Of a DNA stretch of 64,000 nucleotides, positions 1-10,990 are shown piece after piece (position 1 is the first letter of the stretch; every line of letters starts with the position of its first letter). Under the pieces are notes generated by a model. It saw only the letters and a list, made by a program, of their open reading frames with translations, had not been told where the DNA came from and did no database searches. Position numbers and translations under genes: made by a program. This DNA comes from Loripinus fragilis (lineage: Eukaryota; Mollusca; Bivalvia; Lucinida; Lucinidae), in contig OZ026524.1 in the NCBI GenBank assembly GCA_964019695.1, forward strand, positions 18,593,509 through 18,657,508, given 5' to 3'.

Positions 1-659
1 CAACTGAACAATCTGATCAGAGGCTTATGTGTTCTGCCTGAAGAAAAATAGCGCATTGGCTACCTGTATATGTACCTATAGACAGTCCAATAAAGGCATT
101 GATCAGACTTCGCAGGTTCACAGGCTGACCAGAGTCTTTGATCGACTCACATTGCATCTTGTACCTTTGCTGGACAAGGCTAAACATGATAAGATAAGAT
201 GTACGTACCTGTTTCTGTGTCCACTGTAGTGATGCTGTTTCTTTCCACACGAGCAACGAAAATCAAAACAACGGAATACAATTGCTTAATATTCATACTT
301 AGTTGTATCTCACATGCCAGTCTGCTAAATTAATTTACACAGGTGTCTATGTAATTAGTGGCTAATTTAACTGTACGCCTAATAACAAATTATTAAATCT
401 TTAAATTTTTAATTAGATTTTAACCTGAGGAGTGCGATATTATTGTATTGTTTCAGTCTTAAACAATTATATAAAATGGTGTGCATTAGTTAAGAAATTA
501 AGCACACATACATTCGTTTCCATGAAGAAGCTATAGTTTTGAAAACGAGACTACTAAAAGTACATCATGGAAACATTTCCATACAAATGCGATCACAGAT
601 TTTTAGTTGAATTATGTAAAATGAGCCCGAGCATGAGATTATGGTACTTATCACTTCCG

Positions 660-719
660 GAGCATTGAAGGTTCGGGCGAGCCTACGCAAATGCGTAGGC
701 TCGCCAGAGCCTTCGCTGC
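660..719. repeat. Strong hairpin, 30-bp arms
   Basis: The perfect inner stem GGCGAGCCTACGCA / TGCGTAGGCTCGCC (676-705) has an AA loop, extended outward by imperfect GAGCATTGAAGGTTCG / CAGAGCCTTCGCTGCTC. GC-rich in an AT-rich setting. Confidence 0.7.
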
Positions 720-1938
720 TCGCACACACAAAGTACAGAAAACATGCATGAATGTAGAACTAAATTTAAACCTCTAGCATTGCAAGATAATCCAACAAGG
801 GCGTTCAAATGAGGCTCCTGAGAATATGCGACAAGTACTGAAATATCATGTGCTGACCGAAACGACTACTTCATTGATCTGTTACAGTTATATATGATGA
901 TTTACTATTGAGTTTCAGACAGATCTTCCAGGGGCCAACGTTGTGTGTTTTTGTATGTTTTCAAAATATTGTTCTTCCATCGGACCAAATCGATTCTCAT
1001 TTGTTCGCAGGGTGATAGAAGATCTTTTAACCGATATGAACACTACATCTGTATGTTAAATATTATCATTGGTACATTTGTATCTGCTACTAATTGAAAC
1101 AGATTTAGAGTTAAGTTGCTGTACCAGAGCGGTATAAATACACCATCGTAGCCTTGACATTGGTTACGGAACTGCACCACAGACAATTCTGCCAAAACAA
1201 TAAAAAACGGCGTCATGGGTAAAAGGTCAGGAAACAGTGTTTCTTGCACACCGGATAAGGATAACTGAAATTTTATCCTGGAAAAGAAAATCTTCTCACA
1301 TACCAACGCACACGAGATCGAGTGATCCCTATGTAAGCTCGCTGTCGGAAAAATCTGTCCCACATCGCTACCCATGTGAGATAAGCGTAACTAATACGAG
1401 ATAAGCCACACGCAGCCGGTTGCTAATGTGAGATAACATTTTTTGCGCATGACTATATTCCATCGAAAACGAAAGTTGAATTGTTGGCCGTCAGGAAAAC
1501 ATTCTATGTTGAATTTTCAGCGATTTAAGTCGGCCTTCAACTTGTTTTAAATTAAAACTGCGCATTTTTACTTACAACCTTTATTCAATGCTTTGAACAT
1601 GCTGAGTGCATTGCGATTGACATATTTAACCTGTTGTGTTGGGCATTGAGTGACTGAATCCACCTGGACGGGAGCCTTGACGATGTAAAACACACCACAC
1701 ACTGACACACACATTTTCCTCAACAACATTGCTTACTCGAGTTACTGTGGCTGATAAGCTAGTTCTTGTAAATCAATTTTGGTGAAATAACCATTTGTTC
1801 ATTGTTTAATGCGCTGTTTATTCGCTGTTTCAAATTGATTTATGCAGCGCGCGTCATTGACTGTAAACATCGATCTCAGTGACATCACCAGCAAATATTA
1901 CACAGTATTGTACCGTACGGTCGTGGTATATGAGAAAA
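720..1938. other. No gene recognised
   Basis: AT-rich unique-looking sequence. The 1043-1375 minus frame has no recognisable motif or splice context. Confidence 0.4.
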
Positions 1939-2091
1939 AGAATCGATCATTGGTGTTCATTGGTTTCAGAAAAATCCCAACCCTCGGGTCCACCGTTCAG
2001 TGGGAAACTCGGAAAGCCTCGTTTCCCACTGGAACGGTGGGCCATTGGATTGGGATTTTTCTGTCCCCACTGAACACCAATGATGGATTCT
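1939..2091. repeat. Foldback element 1 (about 150 bp)
   Basis: The left arm AATCGATCATTGGTGTTCAT... and right arm ...TGAACACCAATGATGGATTCT are inverted copies, continuing inward through CAGAAAAATCCCAA, CCACCGTTC and AGTGGGAAAC to a short loop with AAGCCTCGT. The two open frames over it are products of the palindrome. Confidence 0.75.
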
Positions 2092-2297
2092 ATTTATCTT
2101 ACATGTACCCAGGCTATCTTACGCAGGTTGTCTCGTGAGGGCTACATACATTTGCTGTATTGGAACTCACGCACATGGTCGTAAAGCTACCTCATTGTTA
2201 TGTTTAAGTGACGTCATCATGTACAATTGCATATTAGCGTATTCAGCTTATTTTGAAATAACAAAAAAAAAAAAACAACAGTGGTGTGCAAGAAAAA

Positions 2298-2442
2298 TAA
2301 TCTATTATTCGTGTGACGGTAGGATAGAAAAATATGTCCTTCGGGATCAACGTTTGTCATCACTGGGCAAGCCTCGTTATGCCAAACGGTGATCCTCGGG
2401 ATGGATTCTTCTATCCTACCCTCACACTCATGATAGATTCTT
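2298..2442. repeat. Foldback element 2 (about 145 bp)
   Basis: GTGTGACGGTAGGATAGAAA pairs with the inverted TTCTATCCTACCCTCACAC, followed inward by CGGGATCA/TGATCCTCGG. The loop contains AAGCCTCGTTATG, like foldback element 1, which lies about 210 bp upstream. Confidence 0.7.
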
Positions 2443-2550
2443 ATAAAACCACGATGTCATTCCATTGGGTCTGCACTGCTTGCTTTAGTAAAACCAAAAG
2501 CACCTTTGTTATACGCTCTCAGAAAAAATAGCTATACTTCACTGTTAGGA

Positions 2551-2995
2551 AACTTCATAAACAGAGCTGAGGCTCTGAAAGGGAAATCTTATGAATGTCT
2601 CCGGTTCTGTATATAGAGGCCGAAGAAAGTCGCCTAAAACCGTTAGTTTTTCATTCGGTGCTTTTATGGTATGAATAGCGAAAAAGGGAGAATGCAGTGT
2701 TCCGCTTTGATCTTTCAATTTATTATTTAAGCTGATGCGAGCTGCAAATAATGTATTGTTTTGTCATCATTTTGAGTCTTAAGATGTACGTAAATGATTG
2801 TCAATAAAAAAACCTATTCAAATTAAACCGTACATAATTTGCAGCTCACATCAGCTTTTTTAAGAAGTTGAAAGACCAGAGCGGAGTAATGTATTCTCCT
2901 TTTTTCGCTTTTTTACGAGATACAAGAAATATTTTTAGTTTTTATGCAATTTTTTCAGGCTCTATATAAAGAGCCGATGGCTCTGTTTAGGAAGT
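2551..2995. repeat. Foldback element 3 (about 445 bp)
   Basis: Outer arms AACTTCATAAACAGAGCTGA and, inverted, ACTTCCTAAACAGAGCCATC. Inner matches include GCGAAAAAGGGAGAAT, GATCTTTCAA, AAGCTGATG and GAGCTGCAAAT with their inverted partners at 2815-2915. No coding capacity. Confidence 0.65.
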
Positions 2996-4059
2996 GTCCC
3001 ATCCGTGTACTTAAGATATAATACTTTGTAATATTAAGCGAATAACAAAGGCGCTGATCAGACTTCGCGGACGCGCATTTGCTGTTCAAATGCAAAAAAA
3101 GTCACGACGAGGCCCATAAAGTTTTGTATAAGTTTTGCATATTAAATCCCGGGCTCAGAAATGAGAATATGACTTATTCTGAAGGACTTAACAAATGCTC
3201 TACCTGCTTAAATGCTAATTTATGTCGAAAGTTGGATATTTTCATCATGTGAAAAATAAAATTGACAAGTTCCGTCATTTAGCTTGCATTCAAAAAGAAA
3301 ATCGAAACGCTGTTGCTTATGATTGCCGTGACGTCGCGATAGTTCTGAGACAACTCAAATTAAAAAAAAAAGTCACAGAGTCCCCATACTATCCATAATG
3401 AACGAAAAATGTTTTCGAACCGATGTTTTATCTTGAAAGCAAAATGAAAGACACAATCAAATCATGAAGTTTTAGGCCTCTGGCAACGTTCATTACGTCT
3501 ACCTGACGTCATTGATTTTTGACGTAATTGGCCGTTTATATCCTTAGGTCCAGGAATAATCAAATTCTTATTGTTGCCAACAGATACTCCTCAAGCAGGT
3601 GCTTTAAAGACAAAAGTATCGCGACATGCGCGGACGTCACCCGTCTGTTATTGATGTTTGAAAATTGAATACTGACGTTAGCAAAGAAACGCTGCGAGTG
3701 GGAGTGTAATAAAACGATTAATTCTGAAAACGTTTGTGTTTTTTTTCCATTTGTTAAGACATCTGGCTACCACCTAAAAGTGTTTGTTTTCAAATTGAAT
3801 CAAATTTACATTTGCCAGACGGCAATTGTAGAAAAACACTAGCGTCGATATTACGTCAGAATGAGCTGCATGAGCTAATCGAAATCATGGCAAATCATAG
3901 TTCATTTTGCAAGAGGATTAAAAATGATTAAGAATACATCCTCAAATCAATTACGTGGAAGAGACAGAGAATGTAAAATGGTGCGTTTGTAAAGTCCCTC
4001 AGTATAAATCGGTGCATTTGTATTTCTGTATCTGTATAGTATGACTTTTGATTACTGTA
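2996..4059. other. No gene; fragment of a MITE core
   Basis: GCGAATAACAAAGGCGCTGA with ATCAGACTTCGCGGACGCGC at 3043-3082 is a fragment of the GC core of MITE-B. The rest is AT-rich without a recognised frame. Confidence 0.4.
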
Positions 4060-4246
4060 AATACAGCACCTCATGAATGCATACTTAGGACTGGTCAACC
4101 TTAGACATAGATAAAAAGTGAAATTTTCAAAAGTTACTGTATCATATTGCGTCATTACTTAAGTATAGACCCAAACATATCATTTATTCCTAAAACGCCA
4201 GCAATATAACTGCATTTGAAAATGTTTATTTAACATAAGCATAGAG

Positions 4247-4313
4247 GCAAACATTTCGGATCCAGATCAGACTGCTCCTACAGGAGCAGTCTGATCTGGG
4301 TCCACATTGTTTG
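4247..4313. repeat. Hairpin CAAACA...CAGATCAGACTGCTCC
   Basis: The inverted arms CCAGATCAGACTGCTCCT and AGGAGCAGTCTGATCTGG form a near-perfect stem with a 2-nt loop, extended by imperfect CAAACATT/TTGTTTG. A related hairpin is at 55921-55988 and a half copy at about 31283-31315. Confidence 0.75.
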
Positions 4314-4378
4314 TTTATGAGGCTTCAAATATTTTAGTGGACAGCCAAAAACATGAATTTTGTGATTATGCGCTTTAA

Positions 4379-4745
4379 AGCTGCATACTCCGTAACTATG
4401 AACATTTTTCGACAAAAAATATTTTCTTTTTGAATCATTTGTAAAAGTAGAATAAAGTTATGTTGTCACAATAAATCTAATTTCTACAGCTGAAAGCTGC
4501 ATGCAAAAGTGAATTATCTTATAAAAACAGGTGTTTTTTCTCTTGTTTGTAATTATTTGCGTCCCTCCAATAATTCTAGACAGTTGATTTTTAACATAAA
4601 TGCTGTTGTTTTGGCACTAATAATTTGTTAATTATTACGAAAAAGGTAAAATGTATACCTGAATTTTAGTTTTTTTACTGTGTTCTTGAAAAGCAGAAAA
4701 ATTATTTCTAAAATGAAAAGATCAAAAGTTAGAGACTATGCAGCT
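4379..4745. mobile_element. TTAA-flanked MITE (367 bp)
   Basis: Terminal repeats AGCTGCATACTCCGTAACT on the left and, inverted, AGCTGCATAGTCTCTAACT on the right. It is flanked by TTAA at 4375-4378 and 4746-4749. A paralogous segment at about 31340-31352 reads GTGCTTTAAGGGTTAATA without the insert, which is the empty site. The TTAA target suggests a piggyBac-type transposase acting in trans. Confidence 0.8.
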
Positions 4746-5249
4746 TTAAGGGTAAATAAATGTGAATTCAGTGTTTATACGTTTAGGATTTTAACGAAAT
4801 GCACGCACGTTTGCAACTTATTAATTCTTCACCAAATTATATATAGAACCTGATTTCCCTTGTTTAGCAGATGAAATAGCCAAACCAAGCCCAGATATGA
4901 ATATAAAAGTTACTGCCTTTACAATGAGCAAAAATTTTCTATTATAAAATTGTCTGTTCGCCACAACTTCCATACTCATGCGATTGATACAGATAATTTG
5001 AACTTTGTGTTTCACCTTACACCTCAGACGCGTGACCTTTATATACGCATACTGTTTAAAGTAATGAGTAGTAATGAGTAGTAATCATACTCACATACTA
5101 TTTTTGCGTTAAATTGTTTCTTTTTTCTATCTAAAAAGTGTAAAGTTACTATTTTTGTTCAGTATATATTTATAATCAATACTTTGATTTTCTTTAAAGC
5201 TGGCCATGTTAAAATAATTAAAACTCTCCAATCACTTATCTATCGTGCA

Positions 5250-6368
5250 TTATAATGTTCAGAGTTTGGTGCCAAAACTTGACTTATTAACTACAGAACT
5301 CAGTGAATTTGACATCTTAGCTTTTTACTGAAACTTGGTTAAACCCTTCAGTCCCTACACATGATCTCACTATCGACTCTTATAGAATCCCGGAACGCAA
5401 TGACCGACCAGGTGATAGTCCTGGAGGTGTCATCCTGTATGTCAAAAATAATATCCACTATACACGACGTCAGGACTTAGAATTGAGAGGTGTTGAAAGT
5501 ATCTGGATTGAACTATCCCTTAAACATAAGCACATACTATTTGGGGTCTTTTACAAACCGCCTAATTCAGAAGCTGTTATTTTTTCTGCAATAGAAGATT
5601 CGATTAACCTGGCAGTTGATTCTGGTGTAAATGATATCATTATAACAGGTAATTTCAATCTGAATATGCAAAATGTCCAATCAGCCCGTAAAATTACTTC
5701 CCTTTGTGAACAGCTCTCTCTAGTTCAATCTATAGAAGAACCCACACATTTTACAGAAACGTCTTCTTCTCTCATTGACTTACTACTTGTTACTAACAAT
5801 GAACATCTGATTCTTAGTGGAGTTGGTGACCCTTTCTTGCACCAAGATATACGCTACCATTGTCCTGTTTTTTGGAGTTTTTAACTTTCGCAAACCCAAG
5901 TGTTTATCTTTTAAACGTCGCATATGGAAATATGATGATGGTAATTATGAAATGTTAAGGCAAAAAGCATCAGCTACCAACTGGAACGACTTTCAAAACA
6001 ATGATATTAACACATACTGCGAAAATTTAACAGAACATCTACAGTCTATTACTGAAATGTGTTTACCTAACAAAGTCATTACTATTAGACCGTCAGATCC
6101 GCTCTGGATAACAACTTTTATCAAGAGACACATTAGAAAGCGCAAAAGAGATTATAAAAGGGCAAAACAAACTAATCTTCCAATACACTGGACCAAATTT
6201 AGAAACTTGCGCAACAGGGTAACACAACTAATACGAGAATCCAAGCAATCTTTTAATGAGAGCATGGCTACTAAATTAAAATCAGATTCACTATCACCTA
6301 AACAGTGGTGGAAATTGCTCAAATACTTTATAGCTCCCAATTCAAAATCTTCTATCCCCCCTCTTTAA
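5250..6368 (+). pseudogene. Endonuclease and linker part of the LINE pol
   Basis: The frame opens at NVQSLVPKLDLL, shifts near 5320 and resumes at TETWLNPS, which contains the catalytic glutamate motif (TETW). The conserved GDFN motif reads GNFN here (around 5648), so a catalytic aspartate is replaced. The domain ends in LIDLLLV and a DIRYHCPVF motif, with another shift near 5870. The 5880-6368 part is the basic linker between endonuclease and RT (KRHIRKRKRDYKRAK), typical of this class. It stops at 6366-6368. Confidence 0.85.
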
Positions 6369-7484
6369 ACAAATGGTCAAATTTATGCAGAAGAGTGTGA
6401 TAAGGCAAATATATTAAATGATTTTTTTAAAGACCAAACTTTGCTCGATGAAAGAAATGCTAAGATACATGATATTCATAGTTACCCGGTTGACAGTCCC
6501 TTAAGTAATATCGTTCTTACTTCAGAGGAAGTTGAATCTGTCTTGAAAAGCCTTCCAGTTGGTAAGGCTGTTGGGCCAGATGGGATAAGTAATCGTGTAT
6601 TAAAAGAACTTAGTCGGGAGATTTCTCCAGCTCTATGTGGTTTCTTTAACCAATCTCTTCATACATGTATAGTCTCAGACTCTTTTAAACAGGCTTATGT
6701 CAGCCCAGTGCATAAAGGTGGTGAACCATCTGAAATCTCAAATTAAATACCTATATCACTCTTAAGCAATCTGGACAAGGCTTTTGAACGACTTATTTGT
6801 AAGTATGTATATAATCACTTCTTGGAAAACAACATTCTTACTTCTTTTCAGTCTGGATTTAGAAGGGGAGACTCTACTGTTAATCAACTATCTTATCTAT
6901 ATAACACTTTCTGTCAAGCTTTAGATGCAGGTAAAGAAGTTAGAGCGATTTTCTGTGATATTAGTAAAGCATTTGACCGTGTTTGGCATGCTGGTTTAAT
7001 TCATAAGTTAAGATCTGCTGGTATATCTGGCAATCTCTTATCATGGTTTACCAATTATCTAACTGGTAGGAAACAAAGGGTTGTTATGTCTGGTGTTCAG
7101 TCTGCCTGGAATTTTATCACAGCTGGGGTACCTCAAGGCTCTATACTTGGTCCACTTCTCTTCCTTCTTTTTATAAACGATATTGCACACGACATTGGAT
7201 CATCTATACGTCTTTTTGCAGATGATACAAGTCTATATATCATTGTAGAGGATCCTATTGTCGCAGCAGAACTCCTTAATGCAGACCTTGAAAAGATAGC
7301 AGAGTGGGCACTAAAGTGGCTTGTAAAATTTAATCCCTTAAAAACTGAATCTCTTTTAATCTCAAGAAAAACAAACACTGTTCATCCTCCTGTATTTATG
7401 CAAGATCAACAGATCAAAGAAGTCGAATCTCGTAAACACTTAGGTGTTATTCTATCCAATGACTGCATTGGCAAAAACATATAG
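6369..7484 (+). pseudogene. Reverse transcriptase domain of the LINE pol
   Basis: Motifs appear in the normal order: SLPVGKAVGPDGISNRVLK, then the N-[Y]-PIS region where a tyrosine codon has become TAA (6744), LDKAFERL, FQSGFRRGDST, FCDISKAFDRVWH, AGVPQGSILGPLL and the catalytic FADDTSLY. The RT core itself keeps both aspartates of the ADD box. The frame breaks after LGVILSNDC by a small deletion near 7470. Confidence 0.92.
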
Positions 7485-8367
7485 ATTATATTAAGGAAAA
7501 GGCATGGACAAGAATAAACATTATGCACCGGCTAAAGTATAACCTTGACAGGAAATCTTAAGAAATAATTTACAAATCTTTTATAAGACCACTCCTAGAA
7601 TATGCAGATGTCATTTGGGATAATTGCACGCAGCAAAACAAAAACGAACTTGAACTTATACAATTAGAAGCTGCAAGAATATCATCAGGAACAACAAAAT
7701 TGGTATCAGTTGTTAACCTTTATATAGAAACTGGTTGGGAGACGCTAGATGCAAGAAGAAACAAGCATAAACTGGTGCTCTTCTGCAAAATGTTTAACGA
7801 TCTTACACCACTTTATCTCTCATCTCTTGTGCCTCCTCTTGTCCAGAATGCATCACGTTACAACCTACGCAATTCCAATGATACTAAGACTGTTGCCTCT
7901 CGCACTACTTTGTTTTATAATTCGTTTCTACCCTCATCAATTCGAGATTGGAACAGACTAAATCCTGATATCAGAAATGCTGGTACCCTAGATGCTTTCA
8001 AATTTAAACTAAACCAAAACTTGCCTGTTATACCAAAACATTACTACTCTGGAATGAGGTAAAACCAAATATGGCACACAAGAATTCGTACAGGTTGCAG
8101 CTCACTTAAAAATAATTTATTCCTAAAAATATTATTGACTCTCCACTATGTACTTGCAATTCAGGAGAAGTTGAGAATGCCTACCATTTATTTTTTATTT
8201 GTCAACTGTAATATCATCTTAGGGTAGAACTTCGTCAATCTATAGCACAGTACTGTTACATGACTCTGGATGTGCTTCTACGTGGTGATGAAAGACTGTC
8301 AACTAACATCAACTCAATCATATTTGAAGCTGTGCATAAATACATTCAGAAAAGCAAGCGATTCTGA
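7485..8367 (+). pseudogene. C-terminal region of the LINE pol
   Basis: After the shift the frame continues as HIDYIKEKAWTRINIMHRL, has a stop at 7559, and runs on through FIRPLLEYADVIWDN, a motif typical of the region after the RT in Jockey/CR1-like elements. A clean open stretch (7700-8062) follows, and a cysteine-containing tail (PLCTCNSGEVENAYHFLF) ends near 8367. No RNase H motif was found. Confidence 0.85.
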
Positions 8368-8533
8368 GCATCTAAGTAGATATACCTATGGTTAAAAACA
8401 CAAAAATTGTCTGTACCTAAGATACTTAAGTGATACTGGTATATGTAACCATTGCCGATACCCAAAACAGCTCTCGTCCAACCTGGACAATTCAGACTAT
8501 TCCCACCACATCTCATTCTCTCCCTCCCTTTTT

Positions 8534-8553
8534 CGCTCTCTCTCTCTCTCTCT
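8534..8553 (+). repeat. (CT)n microsatellite
   Basis: About ten CT units within the 3' region of the LINE. Confidence 0.7.
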
Positions 8554-8889
8554 TAATTATGGTTTTGCCTCTATTGTCTAATTTTCTTCAATTAATTTTG
8601 TATTCTCAAAATGTCGTTTTAGCCCATGAATTTGTATTATGCAAAATTTAAGTCATTGCCATCTACACTTTGTCAAAATATTGTAAAGGAGAAGAACTTG
8701 ATAAGCTCTTGCTTCCGTTCTAATCCTAATGTTTGCATGATTGAAAATTGTATTGTATTGTATAAACTGATTTGAAATAAATATGTTTAAACCAAAATAA
8801 TAAAAGGGATGTGAATATTATGAGAAATGGTTCATGTGCGGTACCAATTTCCAATCATGTCTTGAAGTTTCCCTTGATCGAACTAATAC

Positions 8890-8995
8890 TAAGCAATAAA
8901 GATAAAGTCTCTTGCTCAATGACACAACACCACTTCTCGGGTGGAATTCAAACCAGCAACTTCTGATACTCTACCAACTTAAGTTGAAAAAGTAA
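8890..8995 (-). repeat. Possible tRNA-derived SINE fragment
   Basis: On the minus strand a segment resembles tRNA internal promoter boxes: AGTTGGTAGAG (A-box-like), then GGTTTGAATTCCACC (B-box-like) 23 bp later. No full cloverleaf. Confidence 0.35.
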
Positions 8996-9712
8996 ATAGT
9001 TTTACATTATATACTATTGCCATAAAGTTAAGCATATTCCATTTGATATCACCACTTAGGTTTTAGAAACGGTAAGAAAGCAAACATTTGAGAGATGCCA
9101 AAGATTTATTGTGGTAGACAACATAAGCAGAATACCATCGATTTGATAAGAAAAAACGTGGAATCTCTGACTTGTTTATAGGCTGCAAACACCTTACAAA
9201 AGTTGTCTATAAAATTTACAAAATTCAATGAAAACAGCATGGAGGCCAAGTGTCAGCAACACTTTTACAATAGGGTCACGAAAGTCGTAGTTTCTTCAAA
9301 AGTTTATCTTTGGAGTAAAGATGAGGAGAGCAGATCTTAGATTAACGTTGGGCTCGCAACGGTCGAAGGGGGCTGGGACGGGGGGCACGGGCGGTACTTA
9401 GCGCAAGGCTAAGGAGATAAACATAGAGCAAGATAAGACACAGATACCCTTGAGACAGTGTCCGGCGCCAGTGATGCGCTGAGGAGACAGAAGCCCAGCC
9501 ATAATTTTAATATAATTAAACTAAAAGTATATAGTGGGTATCGAGCTTTGGGCTCATCACCTGCACATTTTGTGTTATCTGACAGTCTCTATAACTTCAT
9601 CAGAACAGTTTAGTTAGTTAAGTTCAAAGTACACGTTTATTTTATCATGTTTATTATCTTCTTTCGCTTTTCAGGTGGAAGCTACATAGATCAAAACTGA
9701 ATTTTTTTTCGA
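8996..9712. other. No gene recognised
   Basis: Contains a short G-rich stretch near 9350-9400 (GGGACGGGGGGCACGGG). Nothing else identified before the Tc1-like relic. Confidence 0.4.
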
Positions 9713-10465
9713 TTATAATGTATGAAAAAAAAGATAAAAACAAATCTTTGGAGTATACGCTTTCAGGATCTGGGGCATAAAGTCACGAAATGGCTCATAA
9801 TAATCCACTACTTCCGGTTTATGTTCTGTGTAGCCTTCACACTGTCGAATAACAACTTGGCACATTTTCATCATTGAATTCACTTGGTACCAGCGTTCAA
9901 GACATGAAATCTTGCCCACTCATGCAGTAGAGTCTAGCAAAATTCACAATGGTTTTGATACGGCTGGTTCCCGGTTTCAAACACCGAGCTTGTCCCACAC
10001 GTGTTCGATAGGGTTCAAGTCCGGCAACAAGCTCGGCTATGGAAGACTAGCGATGTTCTGTTGATTTTTGTATTCCACAGTGAAGTCTTGCAATGTCATC
10101 TCGGAGCACCATGTTCTGGCCATCTAGCGAGGGTGACCTAACACCAGATTCCAGGATTTCGTCCTGGCACTTTTGAGCGTTGAAAGTCCCAGTAACCACC
10201 TTTAAATGTATCAGGTGTTCGTCAGATAATGCAACACGTACCATATTGCTTCAGTAACAATTCCTTGCACTCAAAAATCAATTTAGACCGTTTCCTTTTT
10301 GTAATACTGCCATTCTCTCTATGGTCTTTCAAAGGTCTGCTTACAACACGCTGAGGCACGTTTAATACTCTTGCAATGCCATCCTGTTTCATACTAGCGT
10401 TCCTAATGGCAATTTTTACACATTATGTCCTCTTTCATCTTTGTAGATTTATCCGAAATACGAGT
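9713..10465 (-). pseudogene. Tc1-like transposase relic
   Basis: On the minus strand an N-terminal helix-turn-helix is readable (IARVLNVPQRVVSRPLKDHR), followed by a basic segment. It then jumps to VVTGTFNAQKCQDEIL in the middle of the catalytic domain, so the stretch with the first catalytic aspartate is missing. Further on are a degraded second catalytic region and, in another frame, PDLNPIEHVWDKLG, which carries the glutamate of the DD34E triad, then MCQVVIRQCEGYTEHKP near the C-terminus. Internal deletion and frameshifts make it inactive. I could not place terminal inverted repeats. Confidence 0.8.
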
Positions 10466-10753
10466 TTTATGGCTCTTTCATGACTTGACAGCAAAAGAAA
10501 TTCATTCTTGCATATCAACTCCTGGACAGTACTGTGCCGTAAGCTTTCCATTCATGGACAGTAGTGAATGAAACTAATCGAACTAATCCAAATTTGGTAG
10601 CCAAAATACAAGTGTACATGTCAAATAAAACCCAAAACTCAAATTATTTTTCATTTCTTCGAAAATCGGGATCGTATAAAAATATGCGTAACTTTATGGC
10701 GATATTATATTTCTATGAGTGGAAGCATCTAGTTTTTCATTCACTTATTATAA

Positions 10754-10990
10754 GAGCCGTGACACGAGATTTCCAACAATGTGGTATGTGCGACCAGCAA
10801 AGCCTCAGATCAGCCTGCGCATACGCGCAGTCTGATCAGAGCCTTTGCTAGTCGCTTGAGTATCATATGAGTGTTAAGCAACTGACTGAACATCATTTGG
10901 AGTTTCTAAGCCTAAACGGAAGCTACACAGGCTGGTCTAAGTCTACACTTGTCAAAATGTCAAATTGTTGGAAATCTCATGCACTGGCTC
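10754..10990. mobile_element. MITE-A copy 1 (237 bp)
   Basis: The terminal inverted repeats begin GAGCCGTGACACGAGATTTC on the left and GAGCCAGTGCATGAGATTTC on the reverse complement of the right, continuing CAACAAT. It is flanked by a perfect 4-bp direct repeat ATAA. The centre holds the GC-rich palindrome around CCTGCGCATACGCGCAG. No coding capacity. Confidence 0.85.

Larger units (their letters stand above)
4060..4965 (+). repeat. Dispersed repeat, paralogous to 31060-31765
   Basis: CACCTCATGAATGC, AGGACTGGTCAACCTTAGAC, AAAACGCCAGCAA, GCATAGAGGCAAACATT, then (after the TTAA insert) AAATGCACGC, TTCCCTTGTTTAGCAGATGA and AGATATGAATAT are shared with the other copy in the same order and orientation. 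The minus frame with SAKQGKSGSIYNL is conserved between the copies but is probably not a gene. Confidence 0.75.
5216..8795 (+). mobile_element. 5'-truncated non-LTR retrotransposon (LINE), broken
   Basis: One degenerate pol reading frame can be followed through apurinic-type endonuclease, linker, reverse transcriptase and a C-terminal region. It ends in a 3' tail with repeated ATTGT units and an AAATAAAT-like end near 8795. There is no upstream ORF1, and the copy begins within the endonuclease domain, so it is 5'-truncated as expected from target-primed insertion. Frameshifts near 5320, 5870 and 7470 and stops at 6366, 6744 and 7559 make it inactive. The RT motifs and the lack of an RNase H domain suggest a Jockey/CR1-like clade, but the clade is uncertain. 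Confidence 0.9.

Noticed and set aside
1043..1375. 110-codon minus-strand open frame
   Set aside because: No recognisable motif, no splice context and no partner exon.
1842..2138. 98-codon open frame
   Set aside because: It runs across foldback element 1; its length is a product of the palindrome.
9340..9400. G-rich stretch as a possible promoter or CpG island
   Set aside because: Too short, no associated exon or start site, and next to transposon relics.
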